Assembly (NCBI GenBank): GCA_019671005.1
Contig: CM033726.1
Location: forward strand, 21,947,657-22,011,656
DNA length: 64,000 nt
Direction of reading: 5' to 3'
DNA from: Hibiscus mutabilis
Taxonomy: Eukaryota > Streptophyta > Magnoliopsida > Malvales > Malvaceae
This document shows positions 10,690 to 24,200 of the stretch, in pieces. The notes under the pieces are model-generated. The model was not told where the DNA came from and did no database searches. It saw only the letters and a program-made list of their open reading frames with translations. The translations under genes were made by a program, and so were the position numbers. Position 1 is the stretch's first letter; each line of letters starts with the position of its first letter.

Positions 10690-11230
10690 TAAGGGGATGG
10701 GTACTCCGGGCTATGTGATTGAGTACATCCGACGTATCCATGGGCTATGTGATCTGGATGCGGTTAGATACCTATCTTTGGGCTATGTAAGCTCGAGTAA
10801 CTCGAAGGGCTATGTGATCTCGAGTAACCTGATTGGCTATGTGACCTTAGGAAAAGACTGCTTGTGGCTATTGTGATCCAAGTATTTATGGGACGAATAT
10901 GTGGATATAGTGATCCGAATATGATCCTAACTAGAAGGCTATGCGATCACAGGTAACCCGACGGCTATGTGAGTACGAGAAAATAGTAGGGCTTCGTTGG
11001 CCATTAGGGAATGTTTGTTATTTACGTTGTTGTATGGATAATAGATGTTGGCTATTTTACCCTTGGGGCTATGTGATCAAGGTAGGGTTGTTACTCGACG
11101 GGCTATGTGAGCTCGTGTAACTCGATGTGCTGTGTGATCTCGAGTATGGGCTAGATAACCCTTGGGTTGTGTGATCAGGGTATGGGATGTAAATCGATGG
11201 ACGGTGTGGCCTCGAGTAAGGTAAGCTTGG
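10690..11230 (+). repeat. Interspersed GGCTATGTGATC repeats
   Basis: Around a dozen units beginning GGGCTATGTGATC or close variants (e.g. 10738, 10781, 10809, 10834, 11066, 11099), usually followed by CTCGAGTAAC, spaced about 25-40 bases. They occupy the middle of the broken LTR. They are degenerate and non-coding; the ORF at 10607-10876 simply translates the repeat. Confidence 0.8.
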
Positions 11231-11802
11231 GATGGCTTGGTAGACTTCTTACATAATAGTGGTATCTTGAGACAGCTGTAAGCTCTAGCTAGGATAGGCT
11301 AGAAGATGATGCGTAGGTGTTGAGAAGCCTTTCTGTGCACTCTTAATTATATTATCATGCATGCTTGTTTTATGATATTCATGAATTGCGGTAGAGTAGA
11401 AATGTACCATTGAGCTTTGTTAGCTCAGCGTGCTGAATTGTGGTTTTTCCGTGCGTAGGTTGACATGTTACTTCTGGAGGAGCACATCGAGGAGGATTTC
11501 CCAACACCGAGCCAGTTTCAGAGTACAATAATTGATGTTTAGTTTGGACTGATTGAATTCATAGGACCACCACAGTCGAGTTTGTATCTTATTTTGATTT
11601 ACTGTTATTTGGTCAAACAATGTATTTTATTTGGGACTTATATTTTGTAAACCTTTTTAATTTCTTTATCTATGTGGATTTTATGGAAATTGATCGTTTT
11701 TAGAAGTTCCAACTTGCAGTTTTAAATGAGAAATTTTGATGGGTTGGTTTTGGGTGACCCGAATGTGATACTTCGGATGCAGGACAGGTTCAGGGTGTTA
11801 CA

Positions 11803-11929
11803 GACAAAGTTCAGGACGTTACCAAGTGAATGATTATCGATGGAAATGATGAGAGGAAAATCTAGATCATAAGAGCAATCGATCCCTAGCTTGTAGAACA
11901 TGTAACTCAAGGCAGTGCCATAGGCGAAG
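11803..11929 (-). pseudogene. Athila-type extra ORF, downstream fragment
   Basis: Minus-strand continuation of the ORF fragment at 20133-20847, separated from it by two nested LTR insertions. It encodes the ATG-less block AYGTALSYMFYKLGID and a short acidic tail, then is cut at 11802 by the broken LTR. The reading frame matches the upstream fragment once the LTRs and one copy of the 5-bp duplication are disregarded. That agreement is the best evidence that both pieces belong to one gene. Confidence 0.75.
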
Positions 11930-12344
11930 TGTAATAACCCTTTCCTAGCCTGGTCGAGAACCGGTTCGGAGTGTGTTACCAGGGAATAATGCGATGATCG
12001 GTGTGATAATTTTTTATTCAATATTCGGTATTTTAATGTTTTCATGTTTTACCACAATGCAATAACGATACGATAATTCCGATAACTTAGTATAAAGCTA
12101 TGTTAATCATCTTAGGACCAATTTTTAACTTTTACAAGTTTTAGGGACTAATCTATAACTTCAGTATTTTAGAGGTCTATTTCTGAAATTAACCTTACTA
12201 TACTGAAATTCAACCTATATTCAATGATCATACAAATTTTCATGACAATTTGAGTCCAATTACCTCTTCAATTTAACTATACAATATTCAGTGACCATTA
12301 TGCAATGTTTTAAACTTATCCCAAATAACTTTTAACAAATTTAC

Positions 12345-12670
12345 CTGTATCGGTATTGGTACTCGAGAGGCCGCACCGATACGCCCGTGTTCTGACTACT
12401 AAAATAGTTAAGATTCAATAAGCCTGTATCGATATTCAATACATAATTTAAAACTATTAGAATCTAACGAACAAAACTTGTATCAATACGGCTGGGGAAC
12501 TGTACCGGTACGGGTTGACCAAGTTGACCCGTTTCGATACGCCTTAAAGACCGTATCGATGCATTTAATTTTTCAAATTCCATTTTGAGTTTTCATACCG
12601 ATACGCCCTTTGACGTATTGATACTCCTTGTTGACTATGTCCAAATATGCATACCCGTATTGATACGCCC
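12345..12670. repeat. GTAYCGRTAC-type palindrome array in the solo LTR
   Basis: Around ten variants (TATCGGTATTGGTACTC, ACCGATACGCC, TACCGGTACGGG, GTATTGATACGCC and others). It is the same kind of array as at 9795-10205 but in an LTR with different surrounding sequence. Confidence 0.8.
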
Positions 12671-13402
12671 TGCACTAAAATGACAGATTTGTTATGGTTT
12701 TTAATCAATTTGGCCTATCAAACAATGTTCAAAATGCAATGAGATTTTATCAGCAAGTTAATATCAACATAATCTACTAGCACGTCAAATTTCATGATCA
12801 TATGAGTCCATTTACTAAGATTTCACCTTTTTAAGCAAAATATGCATATATAGTCCCTTTTTAGCCAAACATTAAAAGTCATTTAGGGCCCTTATGGCTT
12901 ATGCATACCACCAACAATATACACATAACAAAAGGGCTAAAAGTGAGTTATGCAACACCTATGCCTCCAATCTAGGAGTTCATAGATTGATATACTTTAC
13001 TTTATCAACGTAGTGACTTGCCAAAAACCTTCTCCGGTTCTGATCTCGATCTCAAAACTTCTTAACCTGAAATGCATGGAAGATGAATGCATTAGGCATA
13101 CTTTGCCTAGTGAAGTAGTCATAGACAATGCCAATAATAAATATGCATTCAAATGCATGTTTCATCAATAATCCAATATCAATATATCAATGATCAATAA
13201 CAATGCTATGACAATTATCAATAGCATGTTCATATTCAATAGCATATTTATCATTAAACAATAGTTTCCCTTGGATTGATGTATGGTATATGGATACACG
13301 AATTCCTACACCGCACCAAGAACAACAATGGTCTAGTTATATACCCTCTGCCGCACCAATATAAAGGTCGTAGCCCAAACCCGTACCAATAAGCTCATGA
13401 AT

Positions 13403-16400
13403 TGTAACACCCCTTACTCGATTTAGGAGTAAACCGGCCAAGGAGTGTTAATAAAGCAAACAAGAATTCAAGCCATTTAAAAACTTTTGAAACTCATCCC
13501 TATTAAATGAGTTACTTGTCTAGCAAGAACCACATCTAGCAACTTTAACAAGCAACAACAACATGAACATGCTTCTCAAACATTATAGGTGATCACTTTT
13601 GATTAACCAACTTCATCCTACAATCAAGGATGCTTACTACATTTTATTTTAAGCAATTAAGCATGGAATTCGAACGAGCATCTACATTAAGGCATATTCA
13701 TTAGTAAATTTTCATGTCAAGTTAACCAAGCATGACCTTCTAGCATTTTACATTCAAGACAAGGATGCATATAATGTTGGTTACTAAACATGGTTGCATT
13801 TGCATTCATTCGAATCATATCACCATAAACATGCCTTCAAGCAAGCTTAACATCATCGAGAAAAACATGACTAACTTATCATGACCTTAATTACTTGAGC
13901 TAGAAACAACCTATCAACCAAAAGATCAATTCAAATAGGGTATTCAAGAGTTAAGCACATTGTATCCCATTGTTAAGCACACTCGAATATAACTAGATCA
14001 TGTAAATCAAGTACCATTTCCCATATTCAACATGTCAAGCATTAACGAACTAGTCTTTACAATATTTTAAGATCAAGGTCATATATATATATAACTTACA
14101 AACCAAGCAAAATGTATGATCTAGCTTAACTATGCACATATCTAGGTGGCACCAACTAGGAGTAATACAAAACAAGTATGGATTCATACTTTAGCTCTTG
14201 TTTGTGTTTGCTTCAAGCCTAAGAAAATAGACTTCAGGATCAAGTAACCTCTTTGAAGCACTTTTAACCTGTAGTTTGGGAAGAAAGGAAACAAGAGTGA
14301 TAAGTACAAAAGTACTTAGTGAGGTAGCAACTATTACTAACTAACTTTCAAGATTTAATCAAGTATAAAAGTAGCTAGGGTTTGTAACATGTGAAGTCAA
14401 GTCTAGCTTAAGGTTTCGAGCATTTCATGTATAGCTATTACCATTTATGCATATCATTTCAAGCATAAGGCCATACAATGAAAATCTTAAGCTCAGACCA
14501 TCTATATCATGTCATACTTCTATCACAATTCGAATAGCATATCAACAAGATGATTGTTTTCAATTCAAGTTTAATTAAGTATCAAGTAAAGACAAGAAGC
14601 ATGTTCAAGTATAACAATTCAAGTATAGTCACATCTCATTTCATGTATTCATTCGAGTATCATGTAAACAAGCCAATTCAAGTATCAAAATCAAGTAACA
14701 TTTAAGCTTTATGCTATTTTTCTTTCTTGCTTAATTTACTCTAGATTAGGCCTTGGTACTTAGAGTGTTCGTCTTTATTAAAACATTCCATTAAGTACGT
14801 ATATATACATAAGCAAAATAGTCCATGGTGACTTTTAATTTGTTCAAATCTGTCCATTATACATGTTTGCACACAATTACAAGTAGAACAGTTCATGGCA
14901 TCATTACTCTAAAGTAGATTTCATATCACGTACACATATTTTAATCAATTGAGCTTACAAGTCTACTCGACAATTATATAGCATGTATTTACACTTAATA
15001 GTCATGTCTAACAAGCATCAATTATCTACACAAGATATCCACACAAGAGCATACATAAAGCATGTATTTGCACACAACATATGCGTATACAATCACCAAG
15101 GCATTCAAATTATTGAATGTACATGTGCACAAGAAACATATACTTAAACGTGTATATTCATATATATATATTCTCATGAGCATTCGAGTTAAGATATACA
15201 TGCGCACAAGTCACTTTCAAAGCATGTTCATATATATATATTTATAGGCAATCAAACATAACATATGATAAACAGGGGTTTCTTCTCTCATAAGTAATTA
15301 AATTAATTCGGTAGTTTAGGCATAATCCATGTTTTGACTCTAGAGTTGCTTTAGGAATCAAATCAAATATCATTCGTGAACTAGTTACTTCAATAGCAAC
15401 CAATCAAATAGCATAATCCAATTATTATATCAAGTTTCATGAAATCAAGTAATTCTATTCAAGGTTTGAAGCATTCGAATTGAGCATGGAATCATATAGC
15501 CATGTATCTAGACAATATTTGGTAATTATTCATACCATAATTCAAAAGCAACAAGCAAGGAATCTAGTATCAACCAAGTTGATCGTGACGTATTTCATTA
15601 TCTATTTCGAGTAGTATGATAAGCAATGGACATGGATCATAGTTCAAGTTTACATTCCAAGTATCAAGTATTTTCAAGTAGCAAGCATTTCAAGTGGTAA
15701 ATCATACAATACAAGGTCCAAGCATAGTCAATTATCATTTCAAGAGTTTCTTGTCAAGAATCAAGCATTACATGTCAAGCAATTCAAGTATTTCAAGGAT
15801 TCATGTCAATTGATTCAAGTGTTCCAGATTTCTTGTCAAGTCATTTAAGTATTTCAAGATATAATTCAAGTATTCAAGATTTTCTTTTGAATTTCTTATT
15901 CAATTTCTCAATAAGGTTCATATCTTTTTAACATGCTTGCCTTGGATCACAATTGGTCATGAATAACATTGGTCCGCGTTTGACCATAAAGGTCCAAGAG
16001 ATATTTAGCTCAAAGCACATAGCAATGGCCAATATCAGAAACATGTTAATCATATACTTCTCACTATCCAACCAACTATCACCACTCCATACAACTCCCT
16101 CGTTACCTCCAACTGCCGCCAATAGCATATTACATGTAATGGGGAGTACCCATGAGCCGTGGCTCATGGACCGTAGTCCCAAGTATACCATGCATCATAC
16201 CATTGTATCCAAGGACTTCCAATGTAGGCAATTAAAGTCTTTTAAATCTTTAAACTTTCATTAGAGGGGTATTCTTATACTTTAAAGCTAGTTGTTGTTT
16301 CTTATGTTTTATGTTTTCATGTTCAAGTCGAGACAATTCATATTCGAGAATTACATTCAAGCAAGTTATAGCAATATTATACTTAGCCCTTAGGCTAGTT

Positions 16401-18778
16401 GAGCCTTAGCTCTTTATTTCAAGTAATTCATGCTTACATCAAGATATCATGTAATTCAAGATCCTTTTCAAGCAAGTATGTCAAGATTAACTTAGCCGTT
16501 AGGCTATCTGAGCCTTAGCTCATCATTTTGCAAATTTAACTTGTTATTCAAGTAGCATTTTACATATGCCATCTTAGGCATCAAGCAAGGTCTTTATTCA
16601 TGTTATCAAGTATTTTCATCATAGAAATCCATACAAGCAAGCATTCGATGGTTCACACCCAAGGTATCAAGAAATCAAACATTTACATCATAGAGCACTA
16701 TCAAGCAAGCATTCGAATACAAGCTTAGCCTACTCAATTCAAGTCATTTAGCATGTACAAACATTATACATACTTCACAAGCCAAACTTAACCACATTAC
16801 ATTTCAAGTCTATCATTCTAAACATATTTGCAAGTAGTATACAACGAATCAAGTAAGATCAAAATCCAATTCTAGTAACCATTTGAAAGGATCACAACTA
16901 AGGCAAGAAATCAAGCATTTGTTTATACTTTCTTTTAATCGATTTATCAAGTTCCATGTCACTATTATTCACAATTTTAGCTTAAACCCTTATTCCCTTT
17001 TTATCCTTAATCAAGCTTATTTAAGTCCATTTACATAATATATCAATAGCAAGAAAGTAGACATGCATATTTTGGTTAGGACCTAAGTTCTAACCCTATT
17101 TTAACTACACTCACAATACTCCAAGCTTAGCTAGTCTTGGATCCAAACTCCTTTGTGTTTGCCACTAGCTTGGCCACTCCTTTCTTCCTCCACAAGATTT
17201 ACTCCTTGCTCTAACAATTCATGCAAGTAAATACATGTCAAACAAGGTACATTGAGCATAACAATTACCCATCTCAAGTATTCAAATGTGTTTACACCAT
17301 CATTTATCATGGCAACAATATCCATACATTTCATGTAAGAAACAAGCATCATATATATATATACATTAAGGCACATTACTACAATTGCTTACAATCCAAT
17401 TTGGCAAAACAGGGCAGTAACCAAACTGTCCAAACTGTTTACAAAACAGTTTACAAAACTGTCCAAAATACCTAGACTGTTGCTGCCAGGCAGCTTGTGC
17501 ACTGTTTACTTAAATATGCATAACTTTCATTCTGTACCTCAGAATTTCAATTGGTTTACACCGTTGGAAAGCTAACTTAATTGTATTTCTAACCATATAA
17601 GCCTTGCATTTTAATTATTTTCTAATTAATACAGTTTTTAGCTTGAATATAGACTAATTGCATTACTAGACAGTTTGCACTGTCCCTAGATTTTTATTTC
17701 TAAAATCCATTTTACAATCTAGAATTTGGTTCAGTTTTCTCCTAATGAATTTATACATGTTAAGGCATTTTCCATAAAATTTCCAGCCTTAAATTCCCTT
17801 TATACAACTTATGGTGATTTTTCAAAGTTATTGCCTAGAACAAAGTATTCTGGGCAGATTACACTATCCTTGCATAATTGCCTCTAGAAGCTGTTATAAA
17901 ACTCAAAATGCAGTTTTGCTTGTTTTAAATGAAACTATACATGACAAGCTTTCCAACCATATAAATTATAGGTTCTAATTCCACCAATACGATTCATAGA
18001 AAAATTTCAAAGTCACGGCTAACGCATATTTCAAAACTGTTTTCAAGGTACAAAGCAGGACAGTTTCATTATAGTTCATTTCCAGCCCTTCATAATCTAC
18101 CAAAACAGTTTCTATCCTCAATTTCCAGCAACCATACACTTTCTTATATGTCAAAAACAGTCCAAATTACGTATCTTCTATTTATTCATATTCAAGCAAA
18201 TCAACCAAATGTCATATGCTTACAAAACATGATCTTTTAGCATAAAATTCATTCACAAATTTCCCCCAAACATGTAAACCCATCCATATAATACTCCCAC
18301 ATATATATTTCAAATCATCAAGAACAATTTTCACATGAATAGAAAAGAATAGGATAGTTACCTTCCTACCAAGAGTCTATGCGCATAATGTCCACAATTT
18401 TGAGCTAAACTAATCCCAAAATTAAGCTCTCTCTTACTACTCTATTTGTTTTCGGTTTCTAGCTTTGAAAGAGAGAAGAAGATGAAATCTTTGCATAAAT
18501 TTTGATTCCAATTTGCTTATTCAAACTTCTGCCCCTTACACTTGCATTCTAATTGCATGACATATGTTCATACCCTTCATTAATTGAGAATTTTGCATGC
18601 AACCTATAACTCTTATCATGGTTTCTTTTAAGTCCTTTTAGACATTAGCTATCTTTTCTTCCTTTTATTTCAATTTGTTCCTAGACTTACTTAATTAGTC
18701 TAATAAAGGATAATTCTATGTTAATTTAACTAGCGGTCCATTGTAACATACTCCTAAGCCATGGTTTGGGGTATTACA
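13403..18778 (-). mobile_element. Nested 5.4-kb LTR-type insertion with TGAAT target duplication
   Basis: Begins TGTAACACCCCTTAC and ends GGGGTATTACA, with perfect TGAAT flanks at 13398-13402 and 18779-18783. Inside there is no gag or pol, only AT-rich sequence dense in TTCAAGTA/CAAGCATT words (14200-17000), two copies of a TTAGGCTAGTTGAGCCTTAGCTC-like block split over 16383-16420 and 16490-16530, and the reverse complement of the ACTCCTAG-TGGTGCCAC block (14140-14165). The related fragment at 34305-35603 ends in the reverse complement of this element's start, so this is a minus-oriented LTR. I read it as one very long solo LTR; an internally deleted element is the alternative. ORFs at 15062-15247 and 15928-16264 have no recognisable motif. 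Confidence 0.75.
16150..16169. repeat. 20-bp inverted repeat CCATGAGCC-GT-GGCTCATGG
   Basis: A perfect 9-bp stem with a 2-base loop within the long solo LTR. No terminator or regulatory meaning can be assigned. Confidence 0.6.
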
Positions 18779-20132
18779 TGAATTCTATGGCATGCCAATT
18801 GTATCCAATACTCTCGAATCCAATGTCCAATAATTAATAGTTCAATAACAATAGTTCCATAGCAATGGATCAATAACAATGTTCAATATTAATATTTCAA
18901 AGTTCTAATAGCAATATACGATAGTCAATATCCAATGCTCAATAGTTCAATATGACAATGTTTCAATTGTTTTGATGACAACAATAATGATGCTACGAAC
19001 ACAAATTCAATGCAATACTTACCCATACTTACCAATATGGCTCTCAATAGGGTTTTTATGTAAAATCTTCAATGCAATGGTTAGAAATGCATTAATAAAT
19101 AATCAACAATTCAGGGATAGACACCTAGCCTAATCCTGAGACTTCGACTACACTCACCTTGAACTCTGATGCTTCTACGGCTCTCAGATTACTATTCCTT
19201 TATTCCTAGCTTTTGAAGGGGATGATGGACCTTCCTCCTACAACTCCCGAGCTAGGTGAACAAAAGGAAAGATGTTAGAATCAAGGCCATAGTTCAAAAT
19301 CAATATTCGAACTTACAATAGCCGATTACAAAAGTTTCCCATAGATTTTAAGATTGAAGAACAAAGATTTAGCCTTAAGCTCCTTAACTTCAATTCAAAA
19401 TTAAACTTCAATCTTCCATGGGCTCATGAGATTGTTTGGGGCTTTTACTCACCAAGATAAGAGCTATCAAACGATGTATTGAAACCAAGGAAAACTTGAG
19501 GATTCAAGAGAGGTGCTTGCTTGAACTTAGGTTGAAGATAACAATGGAGGTGTATGCTTGTTCTTAGAGAAAGATAAAGGAAAATAGCAAGGTAGAGAGG
19601 TTTTCGGTGGTTACAATGGAAATGCTTTCAAGCTCTCCAACTATTCTTATCTACCCGATGGATTTCCCTTAGCCAAAGGTAATCCTAACTTATATTTTAT
19701 TATTCCACCTCTCACACAACCAATGGTAAGCTTTCCTCCATGGATAGGTAAACTATATAAAATTATTTCCATTTTCCAACATTTAGATAGCAATAATAGC
19801 TATCATCTTTTCTTACCATTTCACAAGGAATTCACGTGGGGTTTCCTAAGAAAGAAGATGAATCACCCAAGAAATTAGGATAATTACGAGGGTAGTCCCT
19901 CAGCTTCCCAAAGTTTACACTTTTGCCCTCAAACTTTCAATTTTCATAATTTAGTCACTAAAAGATTTCTAAGGATTCAATTAGGACCTATAACTTAAAA
20001 TTAACTCAATTAGAGTTAAATACTAGGCTTTTAACCACACAACTAAGATAATGGATTATTTAGACCTCTCCGATATAGATTTTCCGATCATCAGAACCTA
20101 ATTCCTATTAGACCAGTTTTTGAGGTGTTACA

Positions 20133-20847
20133 TGAAGGATGTGACAAGATAGGCATGACAATTTTGGACAAGAAAGACTAGCTCGACAAAGATAATTTGG
20201 GCTAGGTTAGGACTCTTTCCCTCACAGAAATAATAGAGCCAAAATTCATCGACTTGGCGAATGGTAGACCACTTACCACCGGATGACCTAAACCACCAAG
20301 TGATGAGGAGGTGAAGGATACGTTCATAAGCATCAAGTACGAAAACAGAATCACTATCAATATGAGGATAAGAAGTTTCATCATCTTGACCCACATCTTC
20401 CAAACCCAAAAGATCAGCTATTTTAGTAGAATCAGGTAAAAACTTTTGACCCATAAGGTAGGATTCTAAAGCAACGACCTCGGTTTTCTCTTGGTTTAAA
20501 ATACACCGAGCATTAGTGTAAAAATTAAGGACAAGGTTTTTATAAAGAATGCCAGGTATGCTTAAAAAGGTCATGAACTTCCACTGTCTCATTAACTCTA
20601 GATAGCAAAAGTGAAATTCATTGGAAGTCATAAAAGGTATGGAAACAATACGTTCATGACAAATTTTAAAATTTTGATATTATTTAAAACGGTCCATGGC
20701 ACGAGGATATTGAGGCTTGTTAAAACAATGTTGAAAAATATGGTTTAAGTTTCGTTTCGTACCATTGTTTTCGAAATTGGGTTCGGTAGGATTAGGATTG
20801 GAAAAGCTAGACCCGATCTCATTTCTTGCTCTTTTCTTTGGACCCAT
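20133..20847 (-). pseudogene. Athila-type extra ORF (plant transposon-associated domain), upstream fragment
   Basis: Starts at the ATG complementary to 20847-20845 with a basic N-terminus (MGPKKRARNE), as the extra ORF of Athila elements commonly does. One in-frame TAA (20682-20680) interrupts it. The rest encodes the conserved block of plant transposon-associated proteins: ICHERIVSIPF, LGLEDVG, RILHLLITWWFRSSGGKW, STIRQVDEFWLYYF. The ORF is then cut by the solo LTR at 20132 and resumes at 11929. In Athila-like elements this gene lies downstream of integrase and is often labelled env-like; I see no clear membrane span or signal peptide in this copy, so the label is by position and sequence only. 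The rest of that Athila element is missing. Confidence 0.78.
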
Positions 20848-21271
20848 AATAAAATCCTGAAAAACAAAATTTAAACCACAAAAATAATGGATGCATAAAT
20901 ATCAATATTCAATCCAATGAGTAAGGTAGTGTAAAAACCTATATTGTATAGTTTAAAATCATATACAAGTATAAAGAAAAATGTTGGTGAAAATAAATTT
21001 AAAAACAGTAAATAAAAATATACGAGTATAATTTTATATTCGAACAAAAAAATTTTAGTTTTGAAAAAGATTTTGTAAATTTTTTGAAAAAACTGTTACA
21101 TACATACTAAAAATATAAATTTAAACATAAACAATATACAAATATGCGATGAATGAATGGAGGATGATTTGCACAAAGCTTGATGATGCTAACTTGGGTT
21201 TGATGTTAAAATAAAAAAACCCCAAAGATTTTGATGAATTGTGAGAGAAAATAAGGGATTTTAAGGGTTTA
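20848..21271. other. AT-rich leader upstream of the Athila-type ORF
   Basis: Non-coding, AT-rich sequence that would be the 5' side of the minus-strand ORF. It is terminated by the chromoviral LTR starting at 21272. A 60-codon minus ORF (21121-21303) crosses that LTR boundary and is not credible as a gene. Confidence 0.6.
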
Positions 21272-24200
21272 TGTAATATCCCAAAATTTTGACTAGTGAC
21301 CAAAATGTAATTTTTGAAAGTTTAGGGGTTAAAGTATAAACTTTGCTAAAATTCAAGGACCAAAGTGTAATTTTCAAAAGTTATGTAATCTAACCCCGTA
21401 AATGAATAGTTCACCCCTAAGAGTTACATCTCCGTGTTACCCGGATTTTTCGTACGAAGTTTATATTAATGGCTATAAAGCGATAAAGTTCAGAAATTTG
21501 GAAATCGTATTTTGGATCGAATAAAAATTGTTAAGAGTGCTCAGCCGAGAGTAGCACAATGATGGGTGACCTACTGGGAAGGTTCCATGTTAGCGTTTTT
21601 GATTGATAAAAAGGATTCAGCATGAGTCAACAATATTCGTAATAGATTATTGTTATAAGATTTTCAAGTAGGGATTGTACTTGATAAACTTCTCGGTAAT
21701 TATTGGTACATCGAATCGAGTTGAAATTTTAAGGACACTTCCAAAGGTTATGAAAAATTCATAAAATATTATTTTATGAATATTTTTATTATTTTTGGTT
21801 GGATTCTAAATAGATTTAGTTAGATTCTGATGGAGTGACTATAAAGCAATAAAGCTCAAAGAAAGAAAATTTGGAAATCGTATTGAGTAAAATTCGAATA
21901 TTTGGATCGAATAAAAGCCAAAAATAAAAATATTAGATATTTTGGAATGAGGTCAGTTGGAATGGAACCAATTTGGTTCAACTTTAATGGGGTGGCAATT
22001 TTTATGACTTGTTGTAAATAAAGTCTAGTTGGAGGGCAAATTGGTCCTTTGACATGGATGGCATTTTTGAAATATTTTGAAACTTTGAGGGAAATTTTGA
22101 AAGGTCAAAATACACATGGATGAGATCTTGGCCCTTGATTTTGATGAGATTAAATCTCAACAATTAGATTAAAAGGGCATTTTAGTAATTTCACTATTTA
22201 AATGAATTTAAACTTCATTTATATTTACAAGTGGCATAATTGTAGAGATTGAAAGTTAAAGAACCAAAAGATGAAGACTACTCTTCATCTTCTTCATTTT
22301 GAAAATAAAGGGGAAAGGGGAGAAAATTTTCAAGTTCGATTCAAGCCCCGAAACTCAATTTTCATGTAATATTTTCAACTGCAAAGTTGTTATACTCTTC
22401 AAGTTCTATCTTTTGGTGTAAATAATTCATGGAAAACATGCTTTATTGATGAGAATTTTTGCATGAGAATAAATTAGGGTTTATGGAAAAAGTTTGGGGC
22501 TTTTGGAATTTTATGATTTCATGATGAAATTCAAGTTGAAATCAAGCTAGTATAAGGTTAAAATCATGTTATTGAGTTGAGATTTAAACCCTACATATTT
22601 TAGTTTGTATGAAGATGATTAGGGTTTATGGATTTGAGTTTGATTTAGGGTTTGTGATGTGGGATAAATGATCTAGTAAGCTTGAATTGTTTTTTGGAAA
22701 CAAAACCCTAAATTTAAGGTATAGGGACCATTTTGGGAATTCTGAAAGTTAAAGGAATAATCTGAATTTTTATGATTTTGAAGTGTATTTATGTTATTAT
22801 TGAAGTTGGAGATGTGAAATTGAAGTTAGAACGTTAAACCGATGTTGAATCGAATTAGTGACCATTTTGACAAATTGTCAAAGTTAAGTGACCAATTCGG
22901 AAATGAGGTTTTAGAGAAGGATTAAATCTGAATTTTAGTTGAAATAATATAATTCAGATAGTAATGTTGATTTGAGGACCAATTTGCAAAGTTAAGAAGC
23001 TTGAATCCTTATCTTTGCATTTTTAGTGACTATTTCGGAAAGAACGAAAAATTAGAGGGAATTATTTTTTTGAATAATTATTTGATGAAGAAAGAGATAC
23101 ATTAGTGGTTTGAATCAAGGGGACCAAATTGACAAATAGCAAAGTAAGGAGAAATTAAAATAAAGTTTGAAGTTATTTATGGAAGTTGGGTAGGAAAACT
23201 GGATTTGGCAGTAAGTTTGAGAATTCACCATAAATTCTAAAAAAATGATTAGAAGGTGAATTTTATATCAATGTAAAGATCTATTCGTCTAGTTTCGTTT
23301 AAAACAAACGGTGATTGATTTCGATTCATATATCAAAAGATATGAATTTTTAAGTGATGAAGAGTCAGAAAACAGAAAGCAGTGTGTTCCGAAATTCAAT
23401 ATCGGAATTCGACTTTGAAAATTTGCCATAAATCATAAAAATTGAATCTGGGATATTAGTTTATATGGTTGAAAATATTATCGAATCTAGTTTCGTTTCC
23501 AACAAACGGAAACTGATTTCGAGTTCCGAGTTAAAAGATATTAATTTTTAATCGAATAAAGGTCAGAAAAATAGAGAACAGTTTCTGTCAGGACAACCCT
23601 GTAAATCAGAGTTTGATGAATTTTCATAATTTTTTCAGATTTTATTAAATTGTGTGGCTTATACCGTTAGAACCGTTATCGAATCTAGTTTCTACGGTAT
23701 AAAGGAGATTAAGATTCAATATGTATTCTGACCTGTAGAAGTAAATCTTTGATGGTAGTGCAAGTTGACAGAAAATGGAAATTGAGACAATTTGTGTCTA
23801 ATGTTGGTTAGCAAGCTTGGAGGAATTATTTGAAGATCAAAATAGTCATTAAGGACCAAAAATGAGTTTGTGAACAGTATAAGGAAGGAAAGAAATTTAT
23901 GGAAAATTTTTATGTTGAATGATTAAATAGCTTAATTGAAATATTGTTAGTAGTGAATCTAACAAATGTTTACTTATATTCATGTGATAAATGAAGTTGG
24001 ATCCGAACCAAAAGAAGGTTCGAGGTACTATAAAGGAAATGATCAATAAATGGCCAAGGTGAGTGCATTTATGTATGTTTGCATTATGTTGAAATTGGCA
24101 TTACATTTCTCTATAATACGTGATATGATACATTGCTCGACATGGCAAGATTGATGGAATACCAGGTACGAAATATTGTTTGCATAAATGATGATGCATT

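Larger units (their letters stand above)
9700..11802 (+). mobile_element. Broken LTR (3' part) next to the kinase promoter
   Basis: The right end is the canonical LTR terminus GGTGTTACA at 11794-11802. Near the 3' end (11425-11465) is the TTAGCTCAGCGTGCTGA...CGTGCGTAGG block also seen at the equivalent place in the other LTRs here, which sets the + orientation. The left end is not a TG terminus, so the LTR is truncated; by about 9700 the sequence is already the 5' flank of the kinase gene. It carries two kinds of internal repeat: GTAYCGRTAC palindromes (9795-10205) and GGCTATGTGATC units (10690-11230). No ORF of substance is present. Confidence 0.7.
11930..20132 (-). mobile_element. Solo LTR (about 2.8 kb) inserted in the Athila-type ORF, itself interrupted
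   Basis: Ends are TGTAATAACCC (11930) and GAGGTGTTACA (20132). The flanks are CGAAG (11925-11929) and TGAAG (20133-20137), a 5-bp target duplication with one C/T difference. Without the nested insertion (13403-18778, plus 5-bp duplication) the LTR is about 2.8 kb. No primer-binding site, polypurine tract or internal coding region is present, so it is a solo LTR left by LTR-LTR recombination. Orientation is inferred as minus from the reverse-complement CTTCACTAGGCAAAG block near 13098-13113. It carries another GTAYCGRTAC array. Confidence 0.82.

Noticed and set aside
11722..12045. Minus ORF of 107 codons
   Set aside because: It crosses two LTR boundaries (11802 and 11930); only the 11803-11929 part is from a real ORF.
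15928..16264. Overlapping ORFs on both strands
   Set aside because: Lie in the long solo LTR with no family motif; open on both strands by chance.
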